Source: Daejeonella sp.
GTDB taxonomy: Bacteria > Bacteroidota > Bacteroidia > Sphingobacteriales > Sphingobacteriaceae
NCBI RefSeq assembly: GCF_030695525.1
Contig: NZ_JAUYSS010000012.1
Coordinates: 62,001-126,000 of the forward strand
Direction: 5' to 3'
Length of the DNA: 64,000 nucleotides
A program made the translations under genes and the position numbers. The notes below the pieces were generated by a model. The model was given only the letters and a program-made list of their open reading frames with translations, did not search any database and was not told the DNA's origin. Every line of letters begins with the position of its first letter. Position 1 is the first letter of the stretch. Of this stretch, positions 35,601 through 44,180 are shown in pieces.

Positions 35601-35991
35601 GGCTGCGCTGTTCCGGGTTAAGTTCAGAAAGCTTTTTTAACTGTAAGGTATTTAACAATTTCTCTTTTACAGGCGTGAAGTGCTTTCCAATTATAGCTGA
35701 GGCCTGTTCGTGGCTGATTGTATTTCCAAGCCTGAAATAAGCTAATAGCGGAAGAATAATATAGGTACCAAGAACAAATGTATTGCCCGTTATGAATGTA
35801 TAAAAAAGAATACTTCTTACTAAAGGATCAAAATGCCCCCAATACTCTGCAAATATGAAAACTAAGTACGCAGCAAGGAAGGAAGCAACCAAAAAGATGG
35901 AGCCTCTAACGACCTTATTCAGGTAATACTTTCGTATAAAACCATCAATTTTATTGATAAGGTAGGCATAATTATCTTCAGACCTGTTCAT
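32653..35991 (-). CDS. DUF4175 family membrane protein with long coiled coil
   Basis: An 1112-residue protein. Two membrane helices lie near residues 28-48 and 58-80, a third near ~165, followed by a beta-rich extracytoplasmic part (~190-500) and then one of the longest coiled coils in the window (~510-1060), almost entirely Lys/Glu/Gln/Asn-rich. The C-terminal ~50 residues are more hydrophobic. The family occurs in Bacteroidota and some Proteobacteria; the function is unknown. Length and architecture suggest a structural envelope component. It is the first gene of the DUF4175-HATPase-ybeY operon. Confidence 0.85.
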   Translation of the reverse strand: MNRSEDNYAYLINKIDGFIRKYYLNKVVRGSIFLVASFLAAYLVFIFAEYWGHFDPLVRSILFYTFITGNTFVLGTYIILPLLAYFRLGNTISHEQASAIIGKHFTPVKEKLLNTLQLKKLSELNPEQRSLIDASINQKIAELKPVPFTSAIHINENRKYLKYVLAPLAIFVFVFFSAPSILSESTERLINHNKHFVKKAPFRFEILNEQLSVVQGSDFTLMVKLTGTEIPSEIYLEDGLNTFKLDKENIIRYKYTFRNLQKNKKIILKAGEFRSVDYELVVKARPTLLNFDVMIEYPAYINKRNEKLENTGDLTVPEGSRITWKFRAQNSDQIDMVLDKKSFLIKESKENLFNFSYKAIKNLTYSIRPLNSQVPASEFVSYDLRVIPDLLPLIDVNERQDSVNSRVLYFVGQASDDYGISKLNFNYRVLSEKVEKDEKTEIRSVKLDRNALQSNFFYIWDANEVAAKPGEQIEYYFELFDNDGVNGPKSVKSTIKTLKLPSEAELKKKLEANTEQIKNKMEQAIKKSAQLEKETKKLNQELLNKKSLSFEERKQIENLLQKQKEIDELVKEIQKDNKQNLAEQQEENEQILEKQKQIEELFNNVLDEKTREILKNIEKLLEKNNKNLTQEELSKMQMDNKSLQKELDRILELYKQLEFDQKLSKTIEKLNELAKDQEELSEKTLDNKTDLEELKDEQKQLQDDFKELKDELSELEQKNEELEQKNDFENQEKTQEEIDKEQQKSSDNLEKKDQKKAAESQKKAAAEIKKLTKDLQSMQQESEEKENEVNAKSLREILDNLLTSSFDQEKTMQTVRQINSSDPNYIIQSQKQKDIQVNLKMIEDSLYSLSKKVPQIQSVVNKEIQAINFNVGKAIESLGERRTAEANRNQQFAMTSINNLALMLSEALEQLQQAQQNGKPGGKGKQKQNLSQLSKMQEQLNKNMQKAREDMQKQRQQKSGQQGKSSREMSEQLAKMAREQQMIRQAMQEINKMENKDGKGTLGNLDKLMKEMEQTETDLVNKKIQQETINRQQEILSKLLDAEKADREREQDQKRESKEGITPPPSNSLILQEFQKIKQKEVDLLKTVTPSLNSFYKIKVGDYFKYLNSGDK

Positions 35992-36099
35992 CGTAATATT
36001 TCACCTTGATAGTTTGTATGAATTTAACGAATATTTCCTAACAATTGGTGTAATTCCCCGGGCTTTGTACATAATTTAAAACAAATGCATAGTTATTGA

Positions 36100-36960
36100 T
36101 TACCTTTTCAATAAAAGTACCACATTTGCAACTTTTCGCTGGCCTTCATGATCCCACTTTCTATTGTCACTTGGGAAATTTACAACACCATTTTCCCCAT
36201 AATTATTTAGCCATAAGGTTGTGGAACCGCCACCGTCTAAATTAATCGCATCACGGGCATTTAACCATCGCATCAGTTTTGTTAATTCGAAAAGGTTCAT
36301 TCCTGCAGAATTTTCATTTCTGCCATCTACTGAAATCAACAGAACCCGATTATTTTTTGTGATGGCTACAACTGTTCTGGGATGCCTGGTTTTATTGAAG
36401 GAATTAGCGGTATCCAATTTTTCAACAATCTGGTTCAAAATGAGAAGCGGACCACTTACCATAATATCCTCAGCTTCAATTGATTGTTCCCAATTTTGTT
36501 GCCCATTCCATTTTAAAATGCTCAATTTTCCTTTATTGAACACCAGGGCAGATTCCTGATGTCCTGCTCTGTTGCCGATCCTTCCGAGACGGTTTTCATT
36601 GATTACCTGACCATCTGCGCGGATATAATCTACAGATCCGCCATTTGCAATATCAAAGAAAGTTCCGTTTAATGCTGCCAGAGCATTATTTTGTTTACCA
36701 AAATCACTTGTCTTTAACAGTATTTTGGGATCATAACCCAGATCAAAAAAGAGGCCTCTCTTTTGTTTAATCTCCACTATACTTACATTCTGATTAGAAT
36801 TAAAGAGTGATTTATTAAACCAGAAAGTCTTTAAATGAACTCCTGATGCTAATTTCTCTTTTTTCCAATCGGCTTTTAACACGGCCAGAGAATCAAATTG
36901 AGCAAATATTCTACCAGTGATGAAAAACACCAGTAATGCTGTTATTGGAAAGACTTTCAT
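36100..36960 (-). CDS. Phosphodiester glycosidase family exported protein (NAGPA-like)
   Basis: A 286-residue protein with a signal peptide (residues 1-20, cut after RIFA). The body matches the phosphodiester glycosidase/NAGPA fold: NALAALNGTFFDIANGG (~90), ALVFNKGKLSILKWN, SGPLLILNQ, TRHPRTVVAITKNNRVLLISVDGRNENSAGMNLFELTKLMRWLNARDAINLDGGGSTTLW (~195-252). The DGR and NLDGGGSTTLW motifs are the best-conserved in the family. Some members remove sugars linked through phosphodiesters to wall polymers. The target here is unknown. It stands alone. Confidence 0.87.
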   Translation of the reverse strand: MKVFPITALLVFFITGRIFAQFDSLAVLKADWKKEKLASGVHLKTFWFNKSLFNSNQNVSIVEIKQKRGLFFDLGYDPKILLKTSDFGKQNNALAALNGTFFDIANGGSVDYIRADGQVINENRLGRIGNRAGHQESALVFNKGKLSILKWNGQQNWEQSIEAEDIMVSGPLLILNQIVEKLDTANSFNKTRHPRTVVAITKNNRVLLISVDGRNENSAGMNLFELTKLMRWLNARDAINLDGGGSTTLWLNNYGENGVVNFPSDNRKWDHEGQRKVANVVLLLKR

Positions 36961-37000
36961 GGGAATAAAATATTGCTCTTAATTTATTAAAAATCAATAA

Positions 37001-37041
37001 ATATAAAAGCTCTGGTCAATTAAATGCCAGAGCTTTTATAT
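37001..37041 (-). terminator. Hairpin terminator of the zinc metalloprotease gene
   Basis: A perfect 15-bp inverted repeat, ATATAAAAGCTCTGG at 37001-37015 and its complement at 37027-37041, with an 11-nt loop, lies 13 bp after the stop of the protease gene. On the minus strand it is followed by a T-rich stretch. Confidence 0.8.
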
Positions 37042-37053
37042 TCACAGTGATTG

Positions 37054-39561
37054 TTATTTTTTAGGATCTAAAGCCTCAGCGATACGAACCAGAACATCAT
37101 CTAGATGTGCTCTTAATACCGGGTTGGAGTACTTTGGCAAAGCTGATTTAACTTGCACTGACAACAATTTAAGTTCATGTCTGGCCATTGGACGGATATC
37201 TGATTGAGACACATCGATCTGTGGTCCGGCTAATGCTGCAAATTGCGGCGGTACCGGAACTTCATTTTCATTCAAAAGGTATGACATCCTCTCGATATAA
37301 GCACGTTGCAAGTTTCGGCGATAGGTATCTAAATTAGCTCCGGTTTTTAATTCTGACCAAATGCCATTACGCAGATCCGCAAGTAATTCATTCATATGGT
37401 ATGCATTAATCCCATTTTTCACAGAATTATCAATCACCCTATTCAGGCGTCCAAAATCAAGAATTCCGTTCAGGATACCCATCTGCGTTCTCCTTAAACG
37501 ATCAACAATTCCCGCATTGTCAAATTTGTTCAATACATTCTTATCAAGCATCCAGTGTGGTGTAACAAAGGCATGTTCGTTGATGAAATTAACAGCTTCC
37601 TTTTGTTTTGATTTAGGCACATGTGTGTATACCGGTCCTTTTTGTTCATAAGTTTTATCATCTTTATAGATGCCACCAATATTTGATCGTACATGGCCCA
37701 TATAACGATTCCATTGGATTAGAACTTCCCCATAAAGCTCTTTGAGGTTATCGTATGGTTTACCTTCCTCATAAGTCCATTTTTCAATATTCGGTACAAT
37801 ACGTTTCAGATTGGCAATTCCATATTTGGAAGCTTTCATAGCATCATCACCCAGATCTTCGGATTGCGCACGTGGGTCGATCGGATTTCCAGTTTGCTGA
37901 CCGTAGAAATATACCGGATTTCCAGCCCGCTCTATGGTCCATTTATTTAATGTTTTTGCTTCTTCTTCCGGGGTTTGGTTATCAAACCAGGTATAACCCC
38001 ATTTAATAGTCCATTTATCGTAGTCTCCTATTCCGGGATATAACACAACCCCTTCATCTCCGGGCTGGGCAATATAATTAAAGCGGGCATAATCCATGAT
38101 TGATGGCGCGGTTCCACCCTTTCTTTTGGTAAAGGACGGAGAACGAAGGGAATCAACGGGATATGCCACGCTTGATCCGAAGTTATGGGGGAGTCCGAGA
38201 GTGTGTCCAACTTCATGGGAGGATACAAAGCGGATGAGCTGTCCCATAACCTCATCCTTGAATTTGGGACTCCTGGCCTCAGGATTGATGGCCGCAGTTT
38301 GAACAAAGAACCAGTTCCGAACCAGGTTCATGACGTTATGATACCAGCCTATATCCGATTCCATGATCTCTCCTGAACGAGGATCAGAAATATGCGGACC
38401 ATAGGCATTTGCGATATTCGATGCAAAATAACGGATCACTGAATAGCGTGCATCTTCAGGTGACCAGTCAGGATCATTTAAAGGAGCTTCCAATGCCGTG
38501 ATCGCATTCTTAAATCCGGCCTCTTCAAATGCTGCATTCCAGTCTTTTACTCCCTCAATCAGATAAGGTCTCCATTTAGCAGGTGTTGCCGGATCGATAT
38601 AATAAACAATTTGTTTTTTAGGTTCTACTAATTCACCACGTTTGTAGGCAGCCGGATCTTTTGGTTCCAGCTTCCAGCGATGAATATAGCGTGTAACCTG
38701 TGCTTTTTGCTCGTCCAGCCCGTAATCTGTCTGGCTTTGGCCAAAAAATCCGACCCTGTCATCTGAAAAACGAGGTTTATAAGGCACCTTGGGTAATAAA
38801 AGCATTGAATTGTGAATCTCAACGGTCATTGAACCGATTGATTTATCTCCCGGAGGATCTGTTGCCCGGTAAGTTTTTAGTGAACGAACCTCAATATTAA
38901 TTGGGAAAGATTTGATCGTATCTATAAAGGTACGGGTTTCATCCATGGTAGTTATTTTATATTGAGTTCGTATCGACTGAGGCAAACCAAGGGATTGAAC
39001 ATCCTTTGCATATAGATCAGTTACATCAATCACTACTGAATTGGAATCTTTGTTAATAGCCTTAATTTCAAATGAAGATAAAACAGCATCCAGGTTCGAA
39101 TTCTTAACAGCCTCAAACATTTCTGTTTTTTTATCTGCGATATTACGGTAAGAAGGAATCCGGATCATTACCTGTTTATCCCTTCTTTGCCATTTCCAAA
39201 TCTGTTCGTTAAGTTCCTCACCGCCATATGTTCCATCTATTGTAGGGGTTTTTGCATAGCGGGTAACAACAAGCATTTCACGGTTGAATAAGGAGTCCGG
39301 AATCTCATAAAAATATTTTCCATCCAGACGGTGTACTTTAAATAATCCATTGTCTGTTTTTGCTTTAACTGTAATGACCTCTTTATAGGGTTTTATTCCG
39401 GTCTTTGGAGGTGTTGCGGCTGCTGGTGCTGCTGGCTTAGCAGGTTCAGTAGCAGGTACAGCAGGTTTGTTTCGATCCTGTGACTGAACATTATCCAGAC
39501 CTGAAATAAAGATCAGAGCCGATAATGCGGCAAACTGCCAATTGCGAAAGTTTATTGTCAT
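37054..39561 (-). CDS. Exported zinc-dependent metalloprotease (DUF5117/DUF5118 type)
   Basis: An 835-residue exported protein with a signal peptide (1-27) and an Ala/Pro-rich linker (~31-55). A DUF5118-like segment and a DUF5117-like domain precede the protease core with HEVGHTLGLPHNFGSS (~449-464), the extended zinc motif HEXXHXXGXXH of metzincins, followed by a Met-turn-like SIMDYARFNY (~490). A long C-terminal domain completes it. Family members are periplasmic or secreted and usually several per Bacteroidota genome; substrates are unknown. It is transcribed alone, closed by the hairpin at 37001-37041. Confidence 0.92.
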   Translation of the reverse strand: MTINFRNWQFAALSALIFISGLDNVQSQDRNKPAVPATEPAKPAAPAAATPPKTGIKPYKEVITVKAKTDNGLFKVHRLDGKYFYEIPDSLFNREMLVVTRYAKTPTIDGTYGGEELNEQIWKWQRRDKQVMIRIPSYRNIADKKTEMFEAVKNSNLDAVLSSFEIKAINKDSNSVVIDVTDLYAKDVQSLGLPQSIRTQYKITTMDETRTFIDTIKSFPINIEVRSLKTYRATDPPGDKSIGSMTVEIHNSMLLLPKVPYKPRFSDDRVGFFGQSQTDYGLDEQKAQVTRYIHRWKLEPKDPAAYKRGELVEPKKQIVYYIDPATPAKWRPYLIEGVKDWNAAFEEAGFKNAITALEAPLNDPDWSPEDARYSVIRYFASNIANAYGPHISDPRSGEIMESDIGWYHNVMNLVRNWFFVQTAAINPEARSPKFKDEVMGQLIRFVSSHEVGHTLGLPHNFGSSVAYPVDSLRSPSFTKRKGGTAPSIMDYARFNYIAQPGDEGVVLYPGIGDYDKWTIKWGYTWFDNQTPEEEAKTLNKWTIERAGNPVYFYGQQTGNPIDPRAQSEDLGDDAMKASKYGIANLKRIVPNIEKWTYEEGKPYDNLKELYGEVLIQWNRYMGHVRSNIGGIYKDDKTYEQKGPVYTHVPKSKQKEAVNFINEHAFVTPHWMLDKNVLNKFDNAGIVDRLRRTQMGILNGILDFGRLNRVIDNSVKNGINAYHMNELLADLRNGIWSELKTGANLDTYRRNLQRAYIERMSYLLNENEVPVPPQFAALAGPQIDVSQSDIRPMARHELKLLSVQVKSALPKYSNPVLRAHLDDVLVRIAEALDPKK

Positions 39562-39745
39562 AAAAATTTTATAATGGTTAGGTTATAAGGAATTTACAAA
39601 TCTATTGATTGAAGTGAATATGTATAATTTTTTTATACATTTTAATAACAAATTTAATGAGCATGGTTTTTTTGTAATCAAAAACAGTATGGCTCCAAAC
39701 AATAAATTAATCTAAACAAATGATCAGTCGTTTTGATCAAATAAT

Positions 39746-40972
39746 TTAAATTCTTTTAATAAGGGTTAATATCAGCCTCTCCTTAATTTTAGTTTCATTT
39801 GATAAAATGTCAATTACAAAACTACGTCCGTTTCGCGATCTGAACATAGCATCTATTTCAGATAATGACATTTCAGAAACCGCTCTAAAATTAATAGCCA
39901 GAATTTCATCGCCTCTCATAAGTCCTGCTTGCTCTGCCGCAGAGGAGGGCTCAACCCTGGTAATAATAAGGCGCTTATAATTTTCACCTGCAGAACCAAT
40001 TTCCATTCCGGCCATATCATGCTCAAAAGCTTCCTTGAATGTTGGAAGTGGTTTAATGTACATGGCAGCTCTGTTGTAATCAAAAACAATATTAAATCTG
40101 TTTATGATTGTGATGCCCATATTTCCGTTTCTGTTTATGGAAAAGATCCTGGAAGCAGCATCCTCATGATCCGGGAATGCGGCAATAACATTATTAAGAG
40201 TATATTTTCCTAATTGGAGTGATGCTATTCTTCCAATATAACCATCAATAGGCCCGGTTAAACCTACCCCAAGGTTACCACGTATTCGTTCATCCGGCAA
40301 TTCAAATGGAACTCCATCTATTGTTTCCAGAGAAATAGCATGACCCGCACCCGTATCAATAACGAGTTTTACAGGGAGTTTTTTGCCTGATTTCAGTTGG
40401 ATATTAGTAGTAATGTATGGCTTTCGCTCCTCTATGCTGAGCGGAATACGACTACCCCTTTTTGGGATATAAGTCTTTTGGGGTTGAAAGACAGTGATAG
40501 TACTGCTTGAAAAATTCAGTCTGACGACAAAACTATGGAAAAACTCATAACCAATCAGTCCATGTATCGGAATTCCGACATAATTTGATAATTCGAAAAT
40601 ATCCTTTTTAAGAATAGCTGCGGAAATATTTGTTGCAAATGTGTTTCCTATGCGAATGTCAATTGATGGGGCAATCAGTGCGCTTAATTTTTCTCCTTCT
40701 CCAAAGCCTGTTATATAAATACTTCTAAGATTTTGAAAAGATACTGAATCAACCAATTTGGGATCAGATATCAGAACTAAACCTACCCCTGTATCCAAAA
40801 TGAAGTTGAAGGGTCCCTTTCCGTTAATATGAAGCTGGATAACCATTTGATTTTTTATCATCTTGAACGGCAGAATTTCTCTTTTTCTCTTTCCGCTTAA
40901 TTCGAATTTTTGGGCATATGAATCCCGGGAAACAAGAATAAGAATGGCTAGTATATAGATGATCCTGATCAA
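39746..40972 (-). CDS. Exported aspartyl protease (retropepsin-like) with PDZ domain
   Basis: A 408-residue protein with a signal peptide (1-20). Two pepsin-type active-site motifs are present in one chain: FILDTGVGLVLIS (~59) and LVIDTGAGHAISL (~205), so the protein can form a pseudo-dimeric protease. A PDZ domain follows at ~322-395 (IITRVEPSSAAEQAGLMRGDEILAINFRAVSEMSL). Secreted or periplasmic aspartyl proteases with PDZ domains are common in Bacteroidota; the substrate is unknown. The DTG motifs and PDZ are unambiguous. It lies alone, divergent from the PBP4 gene across 197 bp. Confidence 0.87.
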   Translation of the reverse strand: MIRIIYILAILILVSRDSYAQKFELSGKRKREILPFKMIKNQMVIQLHINGKGPFNFILDTGVGLVLISDPKLVDSVSFQNLRSIYITGFGEGEKLSALIAPSIDIRIGNTFATNISAAILKKDIFELSNYVGIPIHGLIGYEFFHSFVVRLNFSSSTITVFQPQKTYIPKRGSRIPLSIEERKPYITTNIQLKSGKKLPVKLVIDTGAGHAISLETIDGVPFELPDERIRGNLGVGLTGPIDGYIGRIASLQLGKYTLNNVIAAFPDHEDAASRIFSINRNGNMGITIINRFNIVFDYNRAAMYIKPLPTFKEAFEHDMAGMEIGSAGENYKRLIITRVEPSSAAEQAGLMRGDEILAINFRAVSEMSLSEIDAMFRSRNGRSFVIDILSNETKIKERLILTLIKRI

Positions 40973-41169
40973 TGAAAAATCCTTTCTTTGAAATCAAATT
41001 GTTTTTGAGACTCAAGAGTCTATAACAAGTTACGTCATAAAATAATATCAAAGGTTCTATTTTTAAAGATCTTATATCGAATTACTGCTTAGCTTTCCAT
41101 TATTCTTTTATATTTTTAAAAACTTAACCCATTCTATCTCCGGTTCCAATCCTGATTTTAATTATACCA

Positions 41170-42486
41170 ATGAAAACAAAGCATTTAGTATTCATTCTTC
41201 TGTCTGTATTTAGCATAGAATCTGCTTTTTCCAAATCGATACCATCCCGAAAAATTATTAAGATGCTAAAGAGTTCGGCGATTCTAAATGATCATTTTAC
41301 TGGCTTTGCACTATATGACCTTACTAAGAGGAAAATGATTTCCGGGCAGCATGATGATAAATATTTTACCCCAGCCTCAAACACTAAATTATTTACTTTT
41401 TATGCCGGCCTGAAGCTTTTAAAAGATTCTATAGCCGGATTACAATATGTTGAACGCGGGGATTCATTAATTTTCTGGGGCACAGCTGATCCTGTATTTC
41501 TGGACCCTCAATTTAAAGAGCAGCGGGTTTTGCAAAATCTAAATTCTGCCAGAAAGCAGATATACCGGGCAAAAGGCATATTTTCTGGTGATTTCTACGG
41601 TACGGGCTGGACTTATGATGATTATAACGAGTACTATCAGCCTGAGATGTCTGATTTTCCAATCTATGGCAATGTTGTTCGTTTTAGCAGAAATCCAATT
41701 GGATTGCAAACTTATCCCGTATTCAATATAGGAGGAAAACTGATATTACAGACAGACCGCTTGGGAAATCCGGAAAGGTTCCGTATTAAACGAGAGATTT
41801 TTAGCAATATATTTCATCAGCCCAGTTCAAGTGCTCCAACAGGATTTAATCAATTGGTTCCATTCAAAGTGTCGGATGACTTAATTGCAGATTTGCTAAA
41901 ACAAAGTATTGCGAACTTTTCAGGAAATATTAACTACCCCAAACCTGCGCAAACAAAAGTTTGGTACAGTATAGCTGCAGACACACTTTATAAAAAAATG
42001 TTATCAGCAAGTGATAATTTTATCGCTGAACAGATTCTACTTAATATTGCTGCTAGCAGGGGAATGGAAATGAATACTGCTGTAGTGATCGATTATGTAA
42101 AAAAGAACTTTCTTACTGATCTTCCGGATAAGGCTGTTTGGGTCGATGGGTCTGGATTATCGCGACAAAATTTATTTACCCCTCGGAGTATGGTAAGACT
42201 ATGTGAAAAAATTTATGATGAGGTCGGGGATCAGGATCGACTTTTTGACCTTTTAGCGCAGGGAGGAAAAACAGGAACCTTGAAAAATCTTTTCAAAGCA
42301 GATGAGCCTTTTATTTTTGCAAAAACAGGTAGCCTCTCTAACAATCATAATTTGAGCGGATATCTGATCACAGCATCTGGTAAAAAGCTGATTTTTTCAT
42401 TCATGAATAATAATTTTACAAGGCCGACGGCAGAAGTACGTTCTGAGATGGAAAAGCTGATCACCCAGATCTATAAAAATTATTGA
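41170..42486 (+). CDS. dacB: D-alanyl-D-alanine carboxypeptidase/endopeptidase (PBP4/DacB family)
   Basis: A 438-residue exported protein with signal peptide (1-21). The penicillin-binding motifs are SxxK in PASNTKLFTF (~73-76), SDN in LSASDNFIAEQ (~281), and KTG in GGKTGTL (~370). VWVDGSGLSRQNLFTPRSMVRL is the typical S13 family stretch. The family trims D-Ala from pentapeptides and cleaves cross-links in the periplasm. The gene is somewhat shorter than E. coli DacB (477) and lacks part of the large insert domain. It is followed by a phosphatase gene in the same direction. Confidence 0.92.
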   Translation: MKTKHLVFILLSVFSIESAFSKSIPSRKIIKMLKSSAILNDHFTGFALYDLTKRKMISGQHDDKYFTPASNTKLFTFYAGLKLLKDSIAGLQYVERGDSLIFWGTADPVFLDPQFKEQRVLQNLNSARKQIYRAKGIFSGDFYGTGWTYDDYNEYYQPEMSDFPIYGNVVRFSRNPIGLQTYPVFNIGGKLILQTDRLGNPERFRIKREIFSNIFHQPSSSAPTGFNQLVPFKVSDDLIADLLKQSIANFSGNINYPKPAQTKVWYSIAADTLYKKMLSASDNFIAEQILLNIAASRGMEMNTAVVIDYVKKNFLTDLPDKAVWVDGSGLSRQNLFTPRSMVRLCEKIYDEVGDQDRLFDLLAQGGKTGTLKNLFKADEPFIFAKTGSLSNNHNLSGYLITASGKKLIFSFMNNNFTRPTAEVRSEMEKLITQIYKNY

Positions 42487-42557
42487 TCTGTTTTAATAGA
42501 TTTAGCCGTTAATTCAGATTTCAATGCATATTAATATGCCAAAACAGAATCAAAATT

Positions 42558-43100
42558 ATGAAAAAATTCAAGATCGGGCTTATTGTATTTCTGGCAATAG
42601 TTGCTGCAGGATGCAGCACTGATGCACCGGGTATTACTACTATTTTTATTGTCAGACATGCCGAAAAGGATGTTTCCGACCCTAAGAATGAGGATCCTGA
42701 ACTTAGTGTGGAAGGCAGGGAAAGAGCTGAGGCATTAGCCGGCAAATTGAATGAAATTAAACTTGATGCAGCTTTTGCCACCAAATACAAAAGAACAACT
42801 CAGACAGCTTACTATGCTGCAAAAAACAGCAATATTCAGATTCAGACTTATGATGGACATGATTTTACTGGTATTGCTGAGCTTGTAAAATCAAAACATA
42901 GTGGGCAAAGAGTTTTAATAGTGGGGCATTCCAATACTGTACTTGAATTGCTTGAGTCTTTTGGTGCCTCCCGGCCACTTACTGCACTGACCGATGAAGA
43001 TTATGATTTTTTCTTTGAGCTAAAAATAGATCCTCATGGAAAAGCTAAACTAATATCACAGCAATACGGAAAAGCACATCATAGCAGCACAATAAAATAG
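42558..43100 (+). CDS. Histidine phosphatase family lipoprotein
   Basis: A 180-residue protein of the phosphoglycerate-mutase-like (SixA/GpmB) fold. The N-terminus is a lipoprotein signal (FLAIVAAGCSTD, Cys at 19). The catalytic RHAEKD motif (~33) and the second histidine in VGHSNTV (~120) are present, with the core ELSVEGRERAEALAGKL between. It is predicted to act in the periplasm, anchored to a membrane. Substrate unknown. It lies between dacB and an aminotransferase-like gene, with short gaps, so co-transcription is plausible. Confidence 0.87.
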   Translation: MKKFKIGLIVFLAIVAAGCSTDAPGITTIFIVRHAEKDVSDPKNEDPELSVEGRERAEALAGKLNEIKLDAAFATKYKRTTQTAYYAAKNSNIQIQTYDGHDFTGIAELVKSKHSGQRVLIVGHSNTVLELLESFGASRPLTALTDEDYDFFFELKIDPHGKAKLISQQYGKAHHSSTIK

Positions 43101-43129
43101 GTATACCCACTAAAAATATAGAAAGCAGA

Positions 43130-44140
43130 ATGAAGAAAGGAACGGGACTAAACCTATTTTTTGGCGGCACAGCATATTTGGGTATGCCCCATAATGAGGC
43201 CTTCAAAAAACTTGTTTTTGAAGGTATTGAGATTTATGGAATAAACTACGGAGCATCCAGAAACAATAATATTACGCTGGATATTTTTTCTATTGCCGAA
43301 AATGAAGCGGCCAGCAGGTTCGGAGCCGAAGATTCCATTTTTTTGTCGAGTGGATATCTGGCTGCCCAATTACTTGTTCAGCAATATTATGAAACTCATC
43401 TGTTAATTTATGCTCCCGATACTCATCCGGCACTTTGGATTGGAAAACCTGCAGCACCACGGATAAAATTTGAGGAATGGGCAGAGAATACGGTCAAACA
43501 GATCAATGAATCAGATCAGCCGGTAATGCTTATCAGCAACTCGCTGAATAACCTAATTCCCGAAATCTATAATTTCGATTGGTTAAATTGTATTGACCCC
43601 CTTAAAAAAATTGTACTGCTGATAGATGATTCGCATGGAATTGGAATTACTGGTAATCAGGGAGAAGGTATTTACAGCAGCCTGCCTCAATTACCGAATA
43701 TTGAAACCTTTGTGATTGCGTCGATGGCAAAGGCACTGGGTTTTGATGCAGGCATGATTCTGGGAAATACTGAAGGTATTATGAACCTGAGAAATTCACC
43801 TGTTTATGTGGGCAGTTCACCTCCATCACCCGGGATGCTTTATGCTTTTGTTCATGCAGAGTCTATTTATAAACATGAGCTTAATAATTTGCACAGAAAT
43901 TTAAGGCTATTTACGGATCTGCTGGAATCTACAAAAAAGCTTTTTTTTATCAATGATTTTCCGGTTTTTCTATTGTTAGATGATGAAATTGCTATAAATC
44001 TGTTAAAAAACGGTATCAATATTTCATCCTTTCCTTATCCTGATCCAAATGCTAAAGCAATTCACAGGATTGTGATTACTAGTATACATGAGATAGAGGA
44101 ACTTGAAATTCTGGCAAAGGCGATAGACAGGAATTATTGA
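43130..44140 (+). CDS. PLP-dependent aminotransferase-like protein (AONS/KBL family)
   Basis: A 336-residue protein resembling the alpha-oxoamine synthase branch (8-amino-7-oxononanoate synthase, KBL) of fold type I PLP enzymes. GASRNNNITLDIFSIAENEAASRFGAEDSIFLSSGYLAAQLL (~41-85), LLIDDSHGIGITGNQGEG (~163-180) and the Schiff-base Lys201 in IASMAKALGFDAGM are visible. It lacks part of the C-terminal domain and is shorter than BioF (~385). The substrate is unknown; no biotin genes are near. It follows the phosphatase gene by 29 bp. Confidence 0.8.
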   Translation: MKKGTGLNLFFGGTAYLGMPHNEAFKKLVFEGIEIYGINYGASRNNNITLDIFSIAENEAASRFGAEDSIFLSSGYLAAQLLVQQYYETHLLIYAPDTHPALWIGKPAAPRIKFEEWAENTVKQINESDQPVMLISNSLNNLIPEIYNFDWLNCIDPLKKIVLLIDDSHGIGITGNQGEGIYSSLPQLPNIETFVIASMAKALGFDAGMILGNTEGIMNLRNSPVYVGSSPPSPGMLYAFVHAESIYKHELNNLHRNLRLFTDLLESTKKLFFINDFPVFLLLDDEIAINLLKNGINISSFPYPDPNAKAIHRIVITSIHEIEELEILAKAIDRNY

Positions 44141-44180
44141 TCTCAATAGATTATTTCAATTAGGTATTGGCTTTGGGGTT

